A DNA stretch of 64,000 nucleotides, taken from assembly GCA_016490735.1 (NCBI GenBank), contig JAEMWC010001646.1, positions 1 to 64,000 of the forward strand. The letters are read 5' to 3'. The stretch comes from Pachyseris speciosa (taxonomy: Eukaryota > Cnidaria > Anthozoa > Scleractinia > Pachyseridae). Numbering within the stretch: position 1 is the first letter of the stretch; each line of letters begins with the position of its first letter. Of this stretch, positions 30,348 through 41,631 are shown in pieces. The notes beneath the pieces are model-generated. The model saw nothing but the letters and a program-made list of their open reading frames with translations. It made no database searches and had not been told where the DNA came from. Both the position numbers and the translations under genes were made by a program.

Positions 30348-31313
30348 GCTCATTTATTGACCATTACATCAATGCACTGGACGCAGTTTTTATCATTGTG
30401 GGAAATTCATTCGCAATTTTTTTTTTTCTGGAAACAGATGCCCAAACAAAAAAGAACTTGTTTATCCTGGGCAAACTATCAGTCGCTTATTCGCTGGTAG
30501 GAATAGCAAAAGCTATCTTGATACCTACTGTGAAAATTCCGAGCCATAATTGAGGTAGAAGGATAAAAAAAATCCTCCGTTAAAATTTCAGTTCCTTGTA
30601 TAGAGTATAATGCTGTTTCTCCTTGGCCTTATTTATGTGCTTACGAATTTCAAGAACAGTGTTCATTGTTATTGCTATCTCGCTGATGTTTTGGCTTCCA
30701 TCTTTTGTTGTGAACACTGCCAGTGGGCTCTTTGCCACAGTATTTTTTGCATCCTTCGGTGTGGTGCAAGAATGTTCTGCATTCTGGAAATGCTATATTA
30801 AACCCATTCAGTGTGCGCGTCCTTAAGCCTGGTTCAAACTTGTGACATAAGCACAAGCGTAAGCACAAGCATAAGCATAATGACGTTCACACTAGCGACT
30901 TACGAATGTGCAGTGCGAGTCACATCGGTGGATAAACAAGCTGGCGCTTATGCTTAAGCTTATGCTTATTTCACACCAGTTCCCACTTGTGAAATAAGCA
31001 TAAGCACAAGAAAAAGGAAAATGTTTCTTTCTCTTGTGCTTATTTCACCTCAATGCACACTAGCGTTTTCTTATGCTTATGTTTGCGTTTACGCTTGTGC
31101 TTATGTGACAAGTGTGAAACTGGCTTTAGGATGCCGGCATTTAAAGATGCTTTGAAGAAAATATGTCGCAAAAGCCGTAACACCCCCCAATGGATCGTGC
31201 AATCTACACCGTTAGATGTGTTGCATCTAGGCCAAACGGGGTCTAACAACTTAGAAAGCCTAGCCGGGTCTCCACAGCAATTGTTTACAGTTAAGGGGTT
31301 TCATGAAAAATGA
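30348..31313 (+). pseudogene. GPCR copy C, decayed, plus strand
   Basis: Plus-strand pieces of an A-type receptor: ALDAVFIIVGNSFAIFFF (TM1), LGKLSVAYSLVGIAKAILIP (TM2), LFLLGLI (TM3), then directly RISRTVFIVIAISLMFWLPS (TM6), NPFSVRVL, and RMPAFKDALKKICRKSRN. About 0.3 kb (end of TM3 to start of TM6) is missing; the joint reads ggccttatttatgtgcttac. Copy F shares that exact joint. There are several further shifts and stops, and a 300-bp element sits between the NPF and RMP codons. The sequence before TM1 (aaacttgataaaacactcct) is a dispersed repeat end also found at 37.6 kb. Confidence 0.85.
30826..31125. mobile_element. PIF/Harbinger-like MITE, 300 bp, in GPCR C
   Basis: Ends: AGCCTGGTTCAAACTTGTGA on the left; on the right read inward AGCCAGTTTCACACTTGTCA. 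Both continue cataagcacaagcgtaa and further, about 58 bp of arm. TTA flanks both sides (30,823-30,825; 31,126-31,128). Copy F has the same receptor site with a single TTA (cacttaggatacc) and no insert. The interior is packed with the word cataagc and its complement gcttatg. A three-base TTA duplication and AGCC/GGCC-type ends fit PIF/Harbinger MITEs. Confidence 0.88.
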
Positions 31314-31760
31314 AAATGAATACAAGAGCAGCCCAATATGCCAACTCTTGATAGTGAAGCATGGAGGATGTTAGCCTCTTGTCCAACTGACCCTGTTAGC
31401 ACACTCCAAGCTGTGCTTATGCTCAATTATCTTTGGTACTATGCGCCAGTGTACCTCCTAGAGCCACATGAAGAGTGCTATGCTTACTGGGGATGGAGTA
31501 TGCTGCTATTATGAGCACTAAAAAAAATCAATGCCAGGACAGACGGAGAACTCCTTCTTCATTTTAAAGTGGTTAATCGATCTTTAGTGCAGCCTTGCTG
31601 CGAGGATGTATTTTACCTGTTCTTATAACTAATCAAATATCTTTTTATTCTCGTTCGCCGTTGTAACGGTAGTAGCTGTAGTGGTTGTGACGTCCGATCT
31701 CATCCTAGAGAAGAATTCTAAGCCGCCATGAAACTATGCGATGTGAGCGGTGTATAAATC
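31314..31760. repeat. 3' flank of GPCR C, inverted copy at 45.06-46.0 kb
   Basis: 31,540-31,700 (ggacagacggagaactcctt, aatcgatctttagtgcagcc, ctttttattctcgttcgccg) appears as its reverse complement at about 45,100-45,260. The stretch right after the stop (atgaaaatgaatacaagagc) matches the minus strand below copy F (near 45,910) and, more distantly, below copy A. Hence C and F are arms of an inverted segmental duplication. Confidence 0.82.
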
Positions 31761-31998
31761 CATTACCATTACCATTATGAGTTTGGTCTTAGAAGGGGCG
31801 GGGGTGTGAATAACAAACCTTTCTCATAAAACGAAAAGTTCTCTGGCGGCAGTGTCATAGCTGTGTTTCATTCAAGGAGGTTGAGTGCTTACATAAAGTC
31901 GAACCGTCCGAAGCGACCGCTCCAAATGTTAAGCCTTGATGATCGCTTACGGAATGTGATAGCTTATGGCAGGTCATAGCACAACGGATCTATACTAA

Positions 31999-32724
31999 GG
32001 GCCTGTTAATATGGTCTCGGGTACCCGAGACAACCCTCCCCCGAGTTACCCTGGACGAGCTATTTTTCCACTTATTTCTTTGAAAAGTTCTACCAACCGT
32101 TTACATGAGATGGGCGAGACAACTCGGGTGGGCGAGACAACTCGGGTAGGCGAGTTGTCTCGCCTCGGCAGGTAGGGTAACCCTGGCAAGCGGGACAACT
32201 TTTTCTCATGTAAACACTTTGTCTCGCCTACCCGGGACGAGACGGCCGAAAATTAAATATGCGCGTATGCGAAAAAAAGTTATTTCGGTCCAATTATTGA
32301 GTTAAAAAACGCAAATTTATTTCAAGGAATTACATTTTGAAAGCCAGCATTACCCACAGTGATCAGACAGAGCGGGGAAGAAACTGATTCGGAGCTAAGT
32401 ACGACGCTAAGTTATGTGACACGTTACAAACTTCGAATTGGCTGATGGCTCACTGGTCCTTTTATAAAAAGAAGTATCGAAGCAAAAATGAACCTAGGAA
32501 GGAAATTTTCAATCAATTTTGACGATATTCAATCAAAGAGCGACCAAATACAAAGAAAGAAGGGCAAATGAGGATTTGTAAATTTGAGAAGTGCTTTGAA
32601 TAACTAAATAGGGTCAACTTTGTCTCGGTCACGCAATTCTCACATAAACGCTCGGTAAAGTTGTTTCGGGTGGGGGGGGGGGGGGAGGGTTGTCTGGGGT
32701 ACCCGAGACCTTATTTACGGGCCC
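31999..32724. mobile_element. PIF/Harbinger-like non-autonomous element, 726 bp
   Basis: Left end GGGCCTGTTAATATGGTCTC, right end read inward GGGCCCGTAAATAAGGTCTC; both continue gggtacccgagacaaccctc. TAA flanks both ends (31,996-31,998; 32,725-32,727). The word gagacaactcgggt and its complement recur inside. No open frame of note. A G-run of 14 lies at about 32,671-32,684 in the right arm. Confidence 0.82.
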
Positions 32725-33129
32725 TAACTAGGCTCAGACTACTGGTGCGCTCTACATGAGTATCACATGTGTTGGATCGCTGAGGTGGAGGAAATAACAA
32801 AATCCGTTCTTTGACCGCATGCGTGCCTTACGCAGTACTGACGAGTCAAAAGTAGGACGAAACATCTGTCCGCTTCTAGGCTTGTGGCATGTCTCCTGTG
32901 AAGACATAAACATCAATGTTATTAATCAGTGGTTGAAAGTTTTTTTCATGCCACCATAAAGATAACAACTCATAAAGATTGATTCCATGAAAGTAAAAGT
33001 GTTGGAGACCGGTGTTAACTAGTCACCTTAGGCAGCATTTAAAACATTTTTAATCCTCCACAATAGACTGCCACGGCCATTTACCACAGCGTAAACGTTC
33101 GATTTCTAACTATGGTCATTTTGGATATC

Positions 33130-35460
33130 CCGATACCTTAATGAGCCTTCCTTGCTGGCCTTTCTTCGCCTTTTGCACCGAAAACCGACAGGAAAAGTTT
33201 AATTTTCTAACATTCAAATCTTTGAAAACGTCTTTGAAGCACACGTACACTATCAATCAACATCTTCTCTTGACAGATTCGAGTTAAGTAATATTCAAAT
33301 TTGATTTTCCAAAATCAACATCGCGTTCGTTGAGTAATGTTATTTAATTCATCGGTGACATTTAGAGCAATTTTCAATTGAGTGTCGAAAGTAACACTGG
33401 TTTTGCTTTGGTTTTGCATTACTTCGCTCTGTGATTGGCCAGGAAAACTCGCGCCACTTTCTCAACCAATGAAAACCAAAACTAATCGCGGCTTGCACGC
33501 GTGTACTTTCCCGCGCTTTGCGCCGGTTGCGTGTAATTATTTCGTATTCTGATTGGCCCATTGCACTGTTTCTGTCTGTTGGGGTTTTACGACACTAAAT
33601 TGAAAACTGCTCTATGTCAAATGATCACTGTAAGAACTATGACGCCATGGAACTGAGAATGTTTGGTCAAAACGGAGACATCACGTAGAGCAATCTAAAT
33701 TAAACGAGATCTGAGATCATAGCACAAAAATAAAACTGGCCTGGAAAGCTACGTCATTGTATTCGTTCCTTCTTTCGTCCTACAGTCCGTGACGGATAAC
33801 ATAACCTGTTTGCGTTGCATTAGCCAACGTATATCTCTTTTATATTTCAACTGCTGGTTGACTTGTGCAAGTTTGCGAAAATGTAGGGTGACAATCGTGT
33901 AGTATAAAGTGCTCATAAAACACAAAAATTGTTGAATTCAATGGAAATGAGAAAGAAAACGACCTACCCTGCATAAACTAATCTATCTCTCTTAGATTTT
34001 GTAAGATGGGTGGTTGAAAGCGAGCGGCCAAGCCGCGACAACAAGCGCGTAAGCCGCGAGAAATACCGCCAGCCAGACAACCAGGCTTTTTGAATGGCCG
34101 CCCACTTTTATCACCTCAGCTGGAAGAATAGTTAATACGGAGTTTAAGCAAAGCCGTTTTTGAGCGACGTACGTCACCCGGAAGTGGGCATTTCTCATAT
34201 TTGAGCAGTGGCTGTGCAAAAATTTTCAAATATATCGTCTCTATAAGAGTAAATACACTTAGTAATACAAATCTGGTAGCGCCAAGAAGAGTAAGAAGAG
34301 AAAACGTCTCACTTCCGGTTGACGTACGTCGCTCAAAAACGGCTTTGCTTAAACTCCCTAGTAACAGGGCTGCACGGACTCCCCTCCGCCTCCTCCTGCG
34401 CACACCTACACTACCACCAGCTACGGAAAAACGTGGCTATACTCCAAGGCATGCTATCACCTGAATTCCATATTTTTTTCCTTTCTTAGGCGTTTGTAAT
34501 AGGTTACTACGTACTGAAAATAACTCTGAAATATTCGGCTTTTCATTGTGTTTTCTACAAACACAGTTGGGAAAATAAATGGTCTACAAATATTAACACA
34601 AATTTTCTAACACGACAAACATCGCGTAGTTTCCTATTCATATCTCACAGACAAGTTGACACACCCTGGACATCAACAGGTTTTCGTTTGTTTACACTGA
34701 TAGGAAATCACCTGTAAACTGGCAAGCTTCTTGACATCAAATTTATTCACTTTCTGCCTGTTGTCACATTGGGCTTCTTTTTGTGAAGACGCTAGTGGTC
34801 TAGCTTTGTGAATACAGTACGCAGTGGTCTTTCTTGTTGTTACAATTTCGTTCACTGGTTAAGCTTGTTCATTTTCCAAGAGCCCCGCTGATAGTACAAC
34901 TACGGTGAAACCATGTTGATTTTTGCATGGTATTGGCAAATGGCTCATGTTTAACCGATCAACGGCCGAAACCTAAAAATTTTCCTAAATGCAACGTGTC
35001 ATTTTTGGTCCGCAATCATCGCCGATAAAAAGAACATATCGCTTGATCAGAAAAAGATCTCTGGATATAAGTGAGGGAAGCCAAGGATTATGCTTAAAAA
35101 AGGACAAGCGTACAAATTGAATAATAGTAATTAACATTATGGTGAATGTATTCGCAAATCTCGCTTCCCCACAACACACAAGAAAGAAAAGCTTAATAAT
35201 ATTATCCAAGATTTTTCACGGTTCGCGCTTAAACATAAACACGAAAACATCACCACACAGGCACTACACCTCCCTAAAGGTCGAGCAAGTGTCCACCTGA
35301 TCCCGTTCGAGTATTTCCTTTTTCTAAACAAGGCGTCAATTTGCGTCGGCACGGCAAACGTAAAATAGTAAGGAAATGATTTATTTTCGAGAAAGTTGTG
35401 TAACTGCACATTCAAGTTAGCTCAGTAGCCACCTTGAAAAGTCTTTTACTTACGTTTCAT
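33130..35460. repeat. Receptor-flank duplicate without a receptor
   Basis: 33,130-33,360 matches 46,580-46,735 (ccttccttgctgg, ttcttcgccttttgca, atcgcgttcgttgag). 33,600-34,640 matches the 5' flank of GPCR A. 34,850-35,460 matches 46,790-47,370 (ttgatttttgcat, cgcttgat, aagtgagg, ctcagtagccaccttgaaa). All are upstream flanks of minus-strand receptors, yet no receptor body lies to the left of 33,130. The receptor part was lost or replaced. Confidence 0.75.
34131..34365. mobile_element. MITE-like inverted-repeat element, ~235 bp
   Basis: Left arm gttaatacggagtttaagca continues aagccgtttttgagcgacgt; the right arm mirrors it with gtcgctcaaaaacggctttg and cttaaactccctagtaac. Arm length about 55 bp. 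The second inner pair cgtacgtcacccggaagtg / cacttccggttgacgtacg is also mirrored. The target duplication is not clear. Confidence 0.75.
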
Positions 35461-35980
35461 ACACACTGGTGCACTTTGATTGTATGTAACTGTGTTTGTC
35501 ATCCTGACTAGCACTAAGTTCTAAGGTGGATGATATGACGAGTAATACAGACATAAAGACGTTATCTTTAACATATATTATTCAAACTAGACCAGAAAAA
35601 TTGGACATGTGTCGCGCATCCCCAGTCAGTTGCTAGAGATAAGACTTTCTTAATATACCTCCCCTTAGTGTTAACGGCCCAACAAATAACAGTTGCTTGC
35701 ACAATGGACTGTGTGCAACAAAATATGAATAACTACCGCTCGGAATAATGATAAGTAAAAGTGATAAGGGTAGCTCAGACAGGGCATGTATAACAGACAA
35801 AAGAGGAGCTAGGGATCTGTCAGATCCTGTATTGTTGTGCTTCTTAGTGTCACACTTATGTCACACTACAGGGATGACAGTCAGAATGTAGCCAAAACTA
35901 AATCAAGACACAATCCCATCCCTCCTCTAGATCCCTGAAAAGCGCTTAATTTTCAATGTTGATATACGTAGTTTGGTCTT
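35461..35980. repeat. 3' flank of GPCR D, with transposon empty site
   Basis: The flank is continuous with the receptor and includes tagccaaaactaaatcaaga at 35,890-35,909, the undisturbed counterpart of the insertion point of the 8.3-kb element (AT at 35,902-35,903). Confidence 0.8.
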
Positions 35981-36922
35981 TCACATGTCCAATGAAGTGT
36001 GGATTGAACGCTCCGTTTGGGGTGTCATACAGCCTTCCGAGATCACAGCCACCCTGCCTGTCTCAACAGGTCCTGCTCTCAAATTCCTCCTGTGTTTGCA
36101 CCACAATTTTTTCAAAGCATCTTTAAATGTTGGCATCCTAAAGGTATACACGAATGGGTTCACCATGGAATTTGCCAGATGAAGAGCGTTCACCAACCAC
36201 ACGACGATTGGAGAAAAGCACTGCAGGCAGAACTCTCTTACAATGTACACAGCAAATGCCGGAAGCCAAAACACAAGCGACACACCGATGACTACGAACA
36301 TTGTCCTTGAAAGTCGTAAGTTCAGTTCGGTTGTCCGAATGTTGTGGGATGTTATTTCAGTGGGTGGACTGTTCAATCTACTGCGTATTTTAAGATAACC
36401 TCCGATAATAACCAACAAAGAGATAAAAAGACAAGAATGGATGGTGACATGAGCATAAGCTCTGTCCACCTTTTCGTAATACATCGATAATACAGACCAT
36501 CCACCCATACAGAAACCAACCAACCACGCAATAACAATGCCGTAAACATAAATCCGGGTTCTTATGGTACGATGGCGGAGTGGCCATAACACGGCGCAAA
36601 CCCTTTCTAGCGAAATGAGAGCGAGGAAAAACACCGAAGAGGTCGATGCAAAAAGTTGAAGAGCCGACGAAGGATTGTTTATGCTTCCCTCTCGTCCTCT
36701 CAGTCCTGTCATTTTAGGAATTTTCTCGTAAGCCAAGACTATCGGTTCTGCTACTCCCACGAGTAAATCCGCGATTGCAAGGTTGATCAAGAGGAAGCAA
36801 GTTCGCTTTTGATGGAGTTGCTGTGTCCAGAAGACAAAAATTGCGAAAGCGTTTCCACTGATGATAAAGGCTGACTCAACTACATACAACGCGATGAAGA
36901 AAGTGGCTGCTAGATGAACCAT
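35981..36922 (-). CDS. Class A GPCR, intact copy D
   Basis: A single-exon 313-residue frame with seven hydrophobic segments: ISGNAFAIFVFW (TM1), LLINLAIADLLVGVAEPIVL (TM2), STSSVFFLALISLERVCAVL (TM3; E-R-V for D-R-Y), WPLRHR in loop 2, VIGVSLVFWLPAFAVYIV (TM6) and NSMVNPFVYTFRMPTFKDAL (TM7-helix 8). No Cys is present at the TM3 top. Only about five residues precede TM1. The ATG at 36,922 aligns with the ATGs of copies B and E, which supports it. The tail (CKHRRNLRAGPVETGRV) is short. It is the best-preserved member of the B/D/E subfamily and about half-identical to copy A by eye. Ligand unknown; a melanocortin/adenosine-like class is inferred. Confidence 0.93.
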   Translation of the reverse strand: MVHLAATFFIALYVVESAFIISGNAFAIFVFWTQQLHQKRTCFLLINLAIADLLVGVAEPIVLAYEKIPKMTGLRGREGSINNPSSALQLFASTSSVFFLALISLERVCAVLWPLRHRTIRTRIYVYGIVIAWLVGFCMGGWSVLSMYYEKVDRAYAHVTIHSCLFISLLVIIGGYLKIRSRLNSPPTEITSHNIRTTELNLRLSRTMFVVIGVSLVFWLPAFAVYIVREFCLQCFSPIVVWLVNALHLANSMVNPFVYTFRMPTFKDALKKLWCKHRRNLRAGPVETGRVAVISEGCMTPQTERSIHTSLDM

Positions 36923-37389
36923 ATTTTCATCAGTGGTTCGATTATCGTCCCTCTTCGCTCCTTCACAACGTTGATCGAGCGTGTTCTTGGAATAACTAAA
37001 AGATCCCCAGATAATTTCGGAAAAGCGGAACTGTTTGTATGAGAAAAATCACCGTTCAGAAATTATCTTTCGTTGAGCTGTAAATAGGTTGATTACTGTT
37101 CTAAATAATAAAATAATGCGTCAATTTTCACTAATGCATTACTTTCAAAGTAATTATCGCAGGAGAGGAGAAATGGAAAAGTGTGTTCGCGATGGAATTA
37201 AAGAGAGGAATGCAAGCAGTTTAGATAAAGTGAGACAGATGTGCACCTTTTTATCTCAACAAAACGGGATAATAGATGATAAAGTACCTCGTTTATGAAA
37301 TATTTACATTTCATTAACAAATGCCACAAATCCGGAAAGTTCGTCGTTTGTAAACATTTACACTGCATTAAAAACACATTAATAATTCA

Positions 37390-37640
37390 TGAAGGAAATA
37401 CAAAAGAAATTGAATTTTAATGAGTGTCTTTATATCTGATAAAGACACGGCTAAATTTTACATTCGATTTCTAGGCCAAAATCTAGATTTTAGTGTAAGA
37501 ATGGATAGATGTACGGTAAAGTTTTTTAAGCCGTTCAATAAATTCGCAATTCGTGTTTTATCAAGTCCTAAAACACTCGGCTGCGCCTCGTGTTTTAAAC
37601 TTGATAAAACACTCCTGCTCATTTATTAAACATTACTTAA
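37390..37640. repeat. Dispersed repeat with palindromic end
   Basis: Contains gtgtctttatatctgataaa followed by gacac, and gtgttttatcaagtcctaaa facing acttgataaaacactcctgc. The final phrase gataaaacactcctgctcat also sits just before TM1 of receptor relic C at 30.33 kb, so it is a mobile repeat end. Confidence 0.55.
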
Positions 37641-37888
37641 CAAATGTCATAAATCCCTTGCATGAAATGGACAACTTGGCCATGCTTATTCTCCGCAGTT
37701 AATAACGTTACGAAAGGAGGCAGGTGGGACTTTAAAACAGAGCCTAATCATTTTCTTTCATTTTAAAATTTAGATAAAGTACCGAAAGCGTTTGTAAGAT
37801 TGCATAAAGCCGTATTTTAAATATTCATCCTAGTTTATTTGACTGACGTCAGTACGTACCTACCTTATGCAAGCAAAGGATACTATTT

Positions 37889-37896
37889 ACTTATTC

Positions 37897-37931
<35 letters not shown>

Positions 37932-37932
37932 T

Positions 37933-37981
<49 letters not shown>

Positions 37982-38324
37982 AGAGAGCCAAATACTTTCG
38001 CGTCCGGCCCGACCTAGCTCAGTTAATAAGCATTTTATCATATGGCCTCCTTAGACTGTTTATCAGCGTGTAGAAGATGAAGTTTTTACAAAAAAGCGAT
38101 AAATTTGCACAGAAAATTTATCTAATATGTTGTTTGTATTTGCTTTCTGGTTATTAAATAAACTTACATGGTTAGATGCGACGAAATCCTCCAAAATCTT
38201 ATCGATCGGGGCCGTACGGCTTTTTCCGGCCCTGTTCGCGCTAATGCGTACGGCCCTCGTACGGGAATTTTCTCAATACTTTTAGAATGAAAGCGCAAGC
38301 GGGGCCGTACGGGTCATATGATAA
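37889..38324. mobile_element. Fold-back repeat, copy 1
   Basis: A 142-bp palindrome (37,889-38,030) has arms acttattcactgag, gggccggacgggaaaatatt, tggctcgaggtcatg and their mirror. It is followed by about 290 bp that start ttttatcatatggcc and end gggtcatatgataaaa. Copy 2 repeats the same order 700 bp downstream. Confidence 0.75.
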
Positions 38325-38459
38325 AATAATATGTTCTGCGGCATTTTGTTATAACGATTGTGGCATTTTGTAACAATATGAGCATTTTGTAATAAAGGGT
38401 GCAGGATTTGGAATAAATCCAACCTACGCATTTTGTAATAAGGGCTCCAGCATTTTGTA
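38325..38459. repeat. Short minisatellite, gcattttgtaa units
   Basis: At least five irregularly spaced copies of gcattttgtaa(t/c)aa, leading directly into the GATA array. Confidence 0.7.
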
Positions 38460-38521
<62 letters not shown>

Positions 38522-38541
38522 TGATTGATTGATTGATTGAT
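38460..38541. repeat. (GATA)n then (GATT)n microsatellite
   Basis: Fifteen tagata-phase tetranucleotides, then five ttga units. It encodes the spurious Ser-Ile-Tyr-Leu repeat frames on the minus strand. Confidence 0.95.
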
Positions 38542-38594
38542 TATTAAAATATGTACATGGCAGTTCGAAGAGTGAATTGCGTAACATACTATGT

Positions 38595-38949
38595 ACTTAT
38601 TGACTGAGTTAGGTCGGGCCGGACGGGAAAATATTGGGCTCGAGGTCATGCCGTACGGACCGAGTGCAGCGATGTCCGTGCGCCATGACCGAGAGCCAAA
38701 TATTTTCCCGTCCGGCCCGACCTAACTCAGTCAATAAGTGTTTTATCATATGGCCTCTTTAGACTATTCATGAGCACGTAGAAGATGCAGTTTGTTACAA
38801 AAAATCGACAAATTTCCAATTTACATCGTTAGACGCGACGAACTCCTCTAAATTCGTATCGCTCGCTAAGGCGTACGGCCCTCATACGGGGATTTTCTCA
38901 ATAGTTTCACAATGAAAGCGCGCGCGGGACCGTACGGGTCATATGATAA
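38595..38949. mobile_element. Fold-back repeat, copy 2
   Basis: A 145-bp near-perfect palindrome (38,595-38,739) with arms acttattgactgagttaggt, cgggccggacgggaaaatat and tcatg..gtacggaccgag. It is followed by a 210-bp segment bounded by ttttatcatatggcc and gggtcatatgataaaa. Same orientation as copy 1. Confidence 0.78.
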
Positions 38950-40436
38950 AAAAGGTATATAAATTATTAAGGACATCTAATATTTGTAAGTACACGAAAA
39001 TTGTAATAATGTCTGATGCAAATTGTAATGAGTTTTTTCAAATGATAGTAATGTGGTAACGGACACCGGCATCCAGATTTTTCGATTTAGGCTGCTTCTA
39101 TCTACCTATCGTTTAGATTTAACGAACTGAGATTCCCAGAACAAAACGAGATACTGTAGAGAGAACAAACGATCAGACCTGCGATGGTCACACCATTTAT
39201 AGTTTCGGAATTCATACCATTCATTCTACTCCACACGGTCGGCTTCCTAAGTCTGCCAAGTCTAAATAACTGAAATAGTTACTTTTTTTAAAGAAGCATG
39301 AGGTTGTCAGTTTAAAAACTTGTTGGTATGTATAACATACCGTCCTCAGGCCAGGTCACTCATCATCGCCTAAATCACGACCTTGTGATGTTTTTTATTT
39401 TCTTCAGATCGTGTCCTATTCAGGTTTAAAGTGCATTGGATCTTCATTGCCAGATACAGCTCCCTTATTTTCATTCCCAAACGGCTATTTCGATCCCAGT
39501 TTCAGCTTCCTGTCAAATTGTTACTTTAGCTAGGGTTAATTTAAAAGTTTCGAAAATCTTGTTAAATAATTTTTTTAATGATGATGAGGAGGAGAGAGAT
39601 GTCAAGCAACTTAACTTCTCGCAATACAATTTTTTAAAAGACCTCATTCAATTTGCATCAGACGTTATTACGAGCGGAGTTAAAACATTTGTTCCCTCTA
39701 AGCAAACAACAAAACAAACAAACCAAAACGAGTAGAGATTATTGTTATCTATATTCAGTCGAAATAAAATTAGTTGAGCTTAACTCATTTTTTTACGGAA
39801 GAGCAAAATTTGCGACGTAAACGTCGCATGCTTTGAAAATTTACAACTTCCCCAAATCTCGGACTATGATTAAAATCAACCATTTTTATTACCAGGTGAT
39901 CATTTGTGTAGACTTGAGCACCCCATAAACTGACCAAAAGTCCCAATTTTCATCGAATATGAGCATTTATTCTACAAAACTCCAAAGCGCCCTCGGACCG
40001 CACATAAAATACGCAATTTTGTCTTCAAGTTCTTAACACAAGCATTCCTCTTGAAGCTAAATGTCTACATTTGTAGCAAACTTCGACTCCAATTCTTGCA
40101 ATCTGTTCCACATTTTCCTGTTCACTTCTTGAGCGCGTCGTGGATAACGCTAGTGATTTCAGTTGCTTTCACTGTCTGTTATTTTCGTGTCTGTGACCCA
40201 GTGGTATTTTTGTGTAAAGACGAAATTGAAGTCCTCCAATTTCCATTTTAGATATTTTTATAAGTGTCGAGCCACCTGGTACTGCTGACAAATTATTGCA
40301 CTGATTGCATTATTTACAAGTCAAAACTCGCTATGTCATACCTGGATCCTGGATTCCACTCACAAAACTGCTAAAGACACAACTTCAGTCCTTGAATGGC
40401 CATCACTCGCTCACTACTCCAATATCAAATATTTTA
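38950..40436. other. Gene-free interval
   Basis: No supported gene. The longest plus-strand frame (39,436-39,735, 99 residues) has low-complexity acidic and threonine/glutamine stretches and no recognised domain. Confidence 0.45.
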
Positions 40437-40448
40437 TTACTGTTATTA

Positions 40449-40490
<42 letters not shown>

Positions 40491-40905
40491 TGCAACGACG
40501 AAATAAACAATACGCTACTTACAATATTTACAGTACTTATAATATTTACAATACAGCTCCACTTTAACTACATTACTTACATTGATTTTCTATAAATGAA
40601 ACAGTACACTATTTATCATATTACAACTGAATCAAAGCAAATAAAACAAACAAACATAGCTAGAAGAACAGCACATCAAGAGGTTTGTTGATAGCATATA
40701 TCAAAAGTCAACATTACATTAAATTCTCAATTTTCTATTCTGTTATTAAATGATTTAAAAATTCAGAGCAGTTAGGATGTATCTCATTAATTTTACAGCT
40801 ATATACGTACTTTTTAAGACCTCTTTTAATAAGCAAGATAAGTAAATCTAGTCGACGTCGGAGGTTATTGTTTGTAAATGGTGGATGCTAATTTTGAAAT
40901 AGAAT
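40437..40905 (-). repeat. Possible retroelement 3' end with (TAA)n tail
   Basis: An (ATT)n run at 40,437-40,487 would be the minus-strand tail. Above it, the minus strand has an open stretch (LRRRLDLLILLIKRGLKKYV) ending at a stop near 40,738, then an AT-rich trailer. The layout mimics the 3' end of the 2.9-kb relic, but I cannot assign the peptide to an RT. Confidence 0.35.
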
Positions 40906-40923
40906 TTGTTCACTTTTTCTTAT

Positions 40924-41245
40924 CAATATTCCGAGCTGTAGTTGCCGTCTACATTTTGTTTGTTTAGGGTTACATCAAGTACATCACACATATCCCATCT
41001 ATCAAAATACTGTTCATAATATAACTTATCTAAAATTATTTGGTTAAGTTCTAGAAGTACAAGAATTAGCAGCTTCTCAACAGTGTGTGTAGTATTTTTC
41101 CAAATTTGCCAGGCAGTTTTCAAGATTAGCTACCCATGGTTATAAGTTGGTAGGTGTGCGAGATATATTCAATGGCTACCAACTGTTACATGGGGGTAAC
41201 CTTAAACAAACAAAATATAGACGGCAACTACAGCTCGGAATATTG
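40924..41245. repeat. 50-bp inverted repeat in the GPCR E flank
   Basis: 40,924-40,973 and 41,196-41,245 are reverse complements at 48 of 50 positions (caatattccgagctgtagtt, gccgtct...tttgtttgttta). The right copy is the normal receptor flank (compare 35,721 onward); the left copy is extra, so the flank was partly copied in reverse. Confidence 0.8.
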
Positions 41246-41631
41246 CGGATAAGAAAAAGTGATAGAAGTAGCTCAGAGAGGGCATGTTTTGCAGTGTTAA
41301 TAAACAAAAGAGGAGCTAGGGCACTGTCAGATAAGGTATCGTTGTAGTTCTTAAGGTCACACTTAAATGATGTCACATTGCAGACATTGCACTGACGACA
41401 ATCAGTACGTAGACAAAACCAAATCAAGACCAAATCCCATGGGCGAATCAAACAAAGATGGTCAGCTCCTCTACACTCTTGAAAACCCTTCATTTTCCAT
41501 GTTGCTATGCGTGCCTTGGTCTTTGGCATGGATTGCACACTCCGTTTGGGGCGTCATGCAGCCTTCCAAGGTAGCAGCCACCATGAATGTCTCAGCCGTT
41601 CCTATTCCGGCGTTCTACAGGATTTTGCTCC
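41246..41631. repeat. 3' flank of GPCR E, with transposon empty site
   Basis: Matches the flanks of B and D. The phrase aaaaccaaatcaagaccaaa at 41,415-41,434 is the uninterrupted form of the site holding the 8.3-kb element, followed by tcccatgggc as at 28,357. Confidence 0.8.

Noticed and set aside
30826..31125. Intron of receptor C
   Set aside because: Ends are inverted repeats with a TTA duplication, no GT..AG fits, and copy F lacks it.
38282..38649. Minus-strand frames with Ser-Ile-Tyr-Leu repeats
   Set aside because: Produced by the GATA/GATT microsatellite.
39436..39735. 99-residue plus-strand open frame
   Set aside because: Low-complexity composition and no homologous feature in the duplicated flanks.
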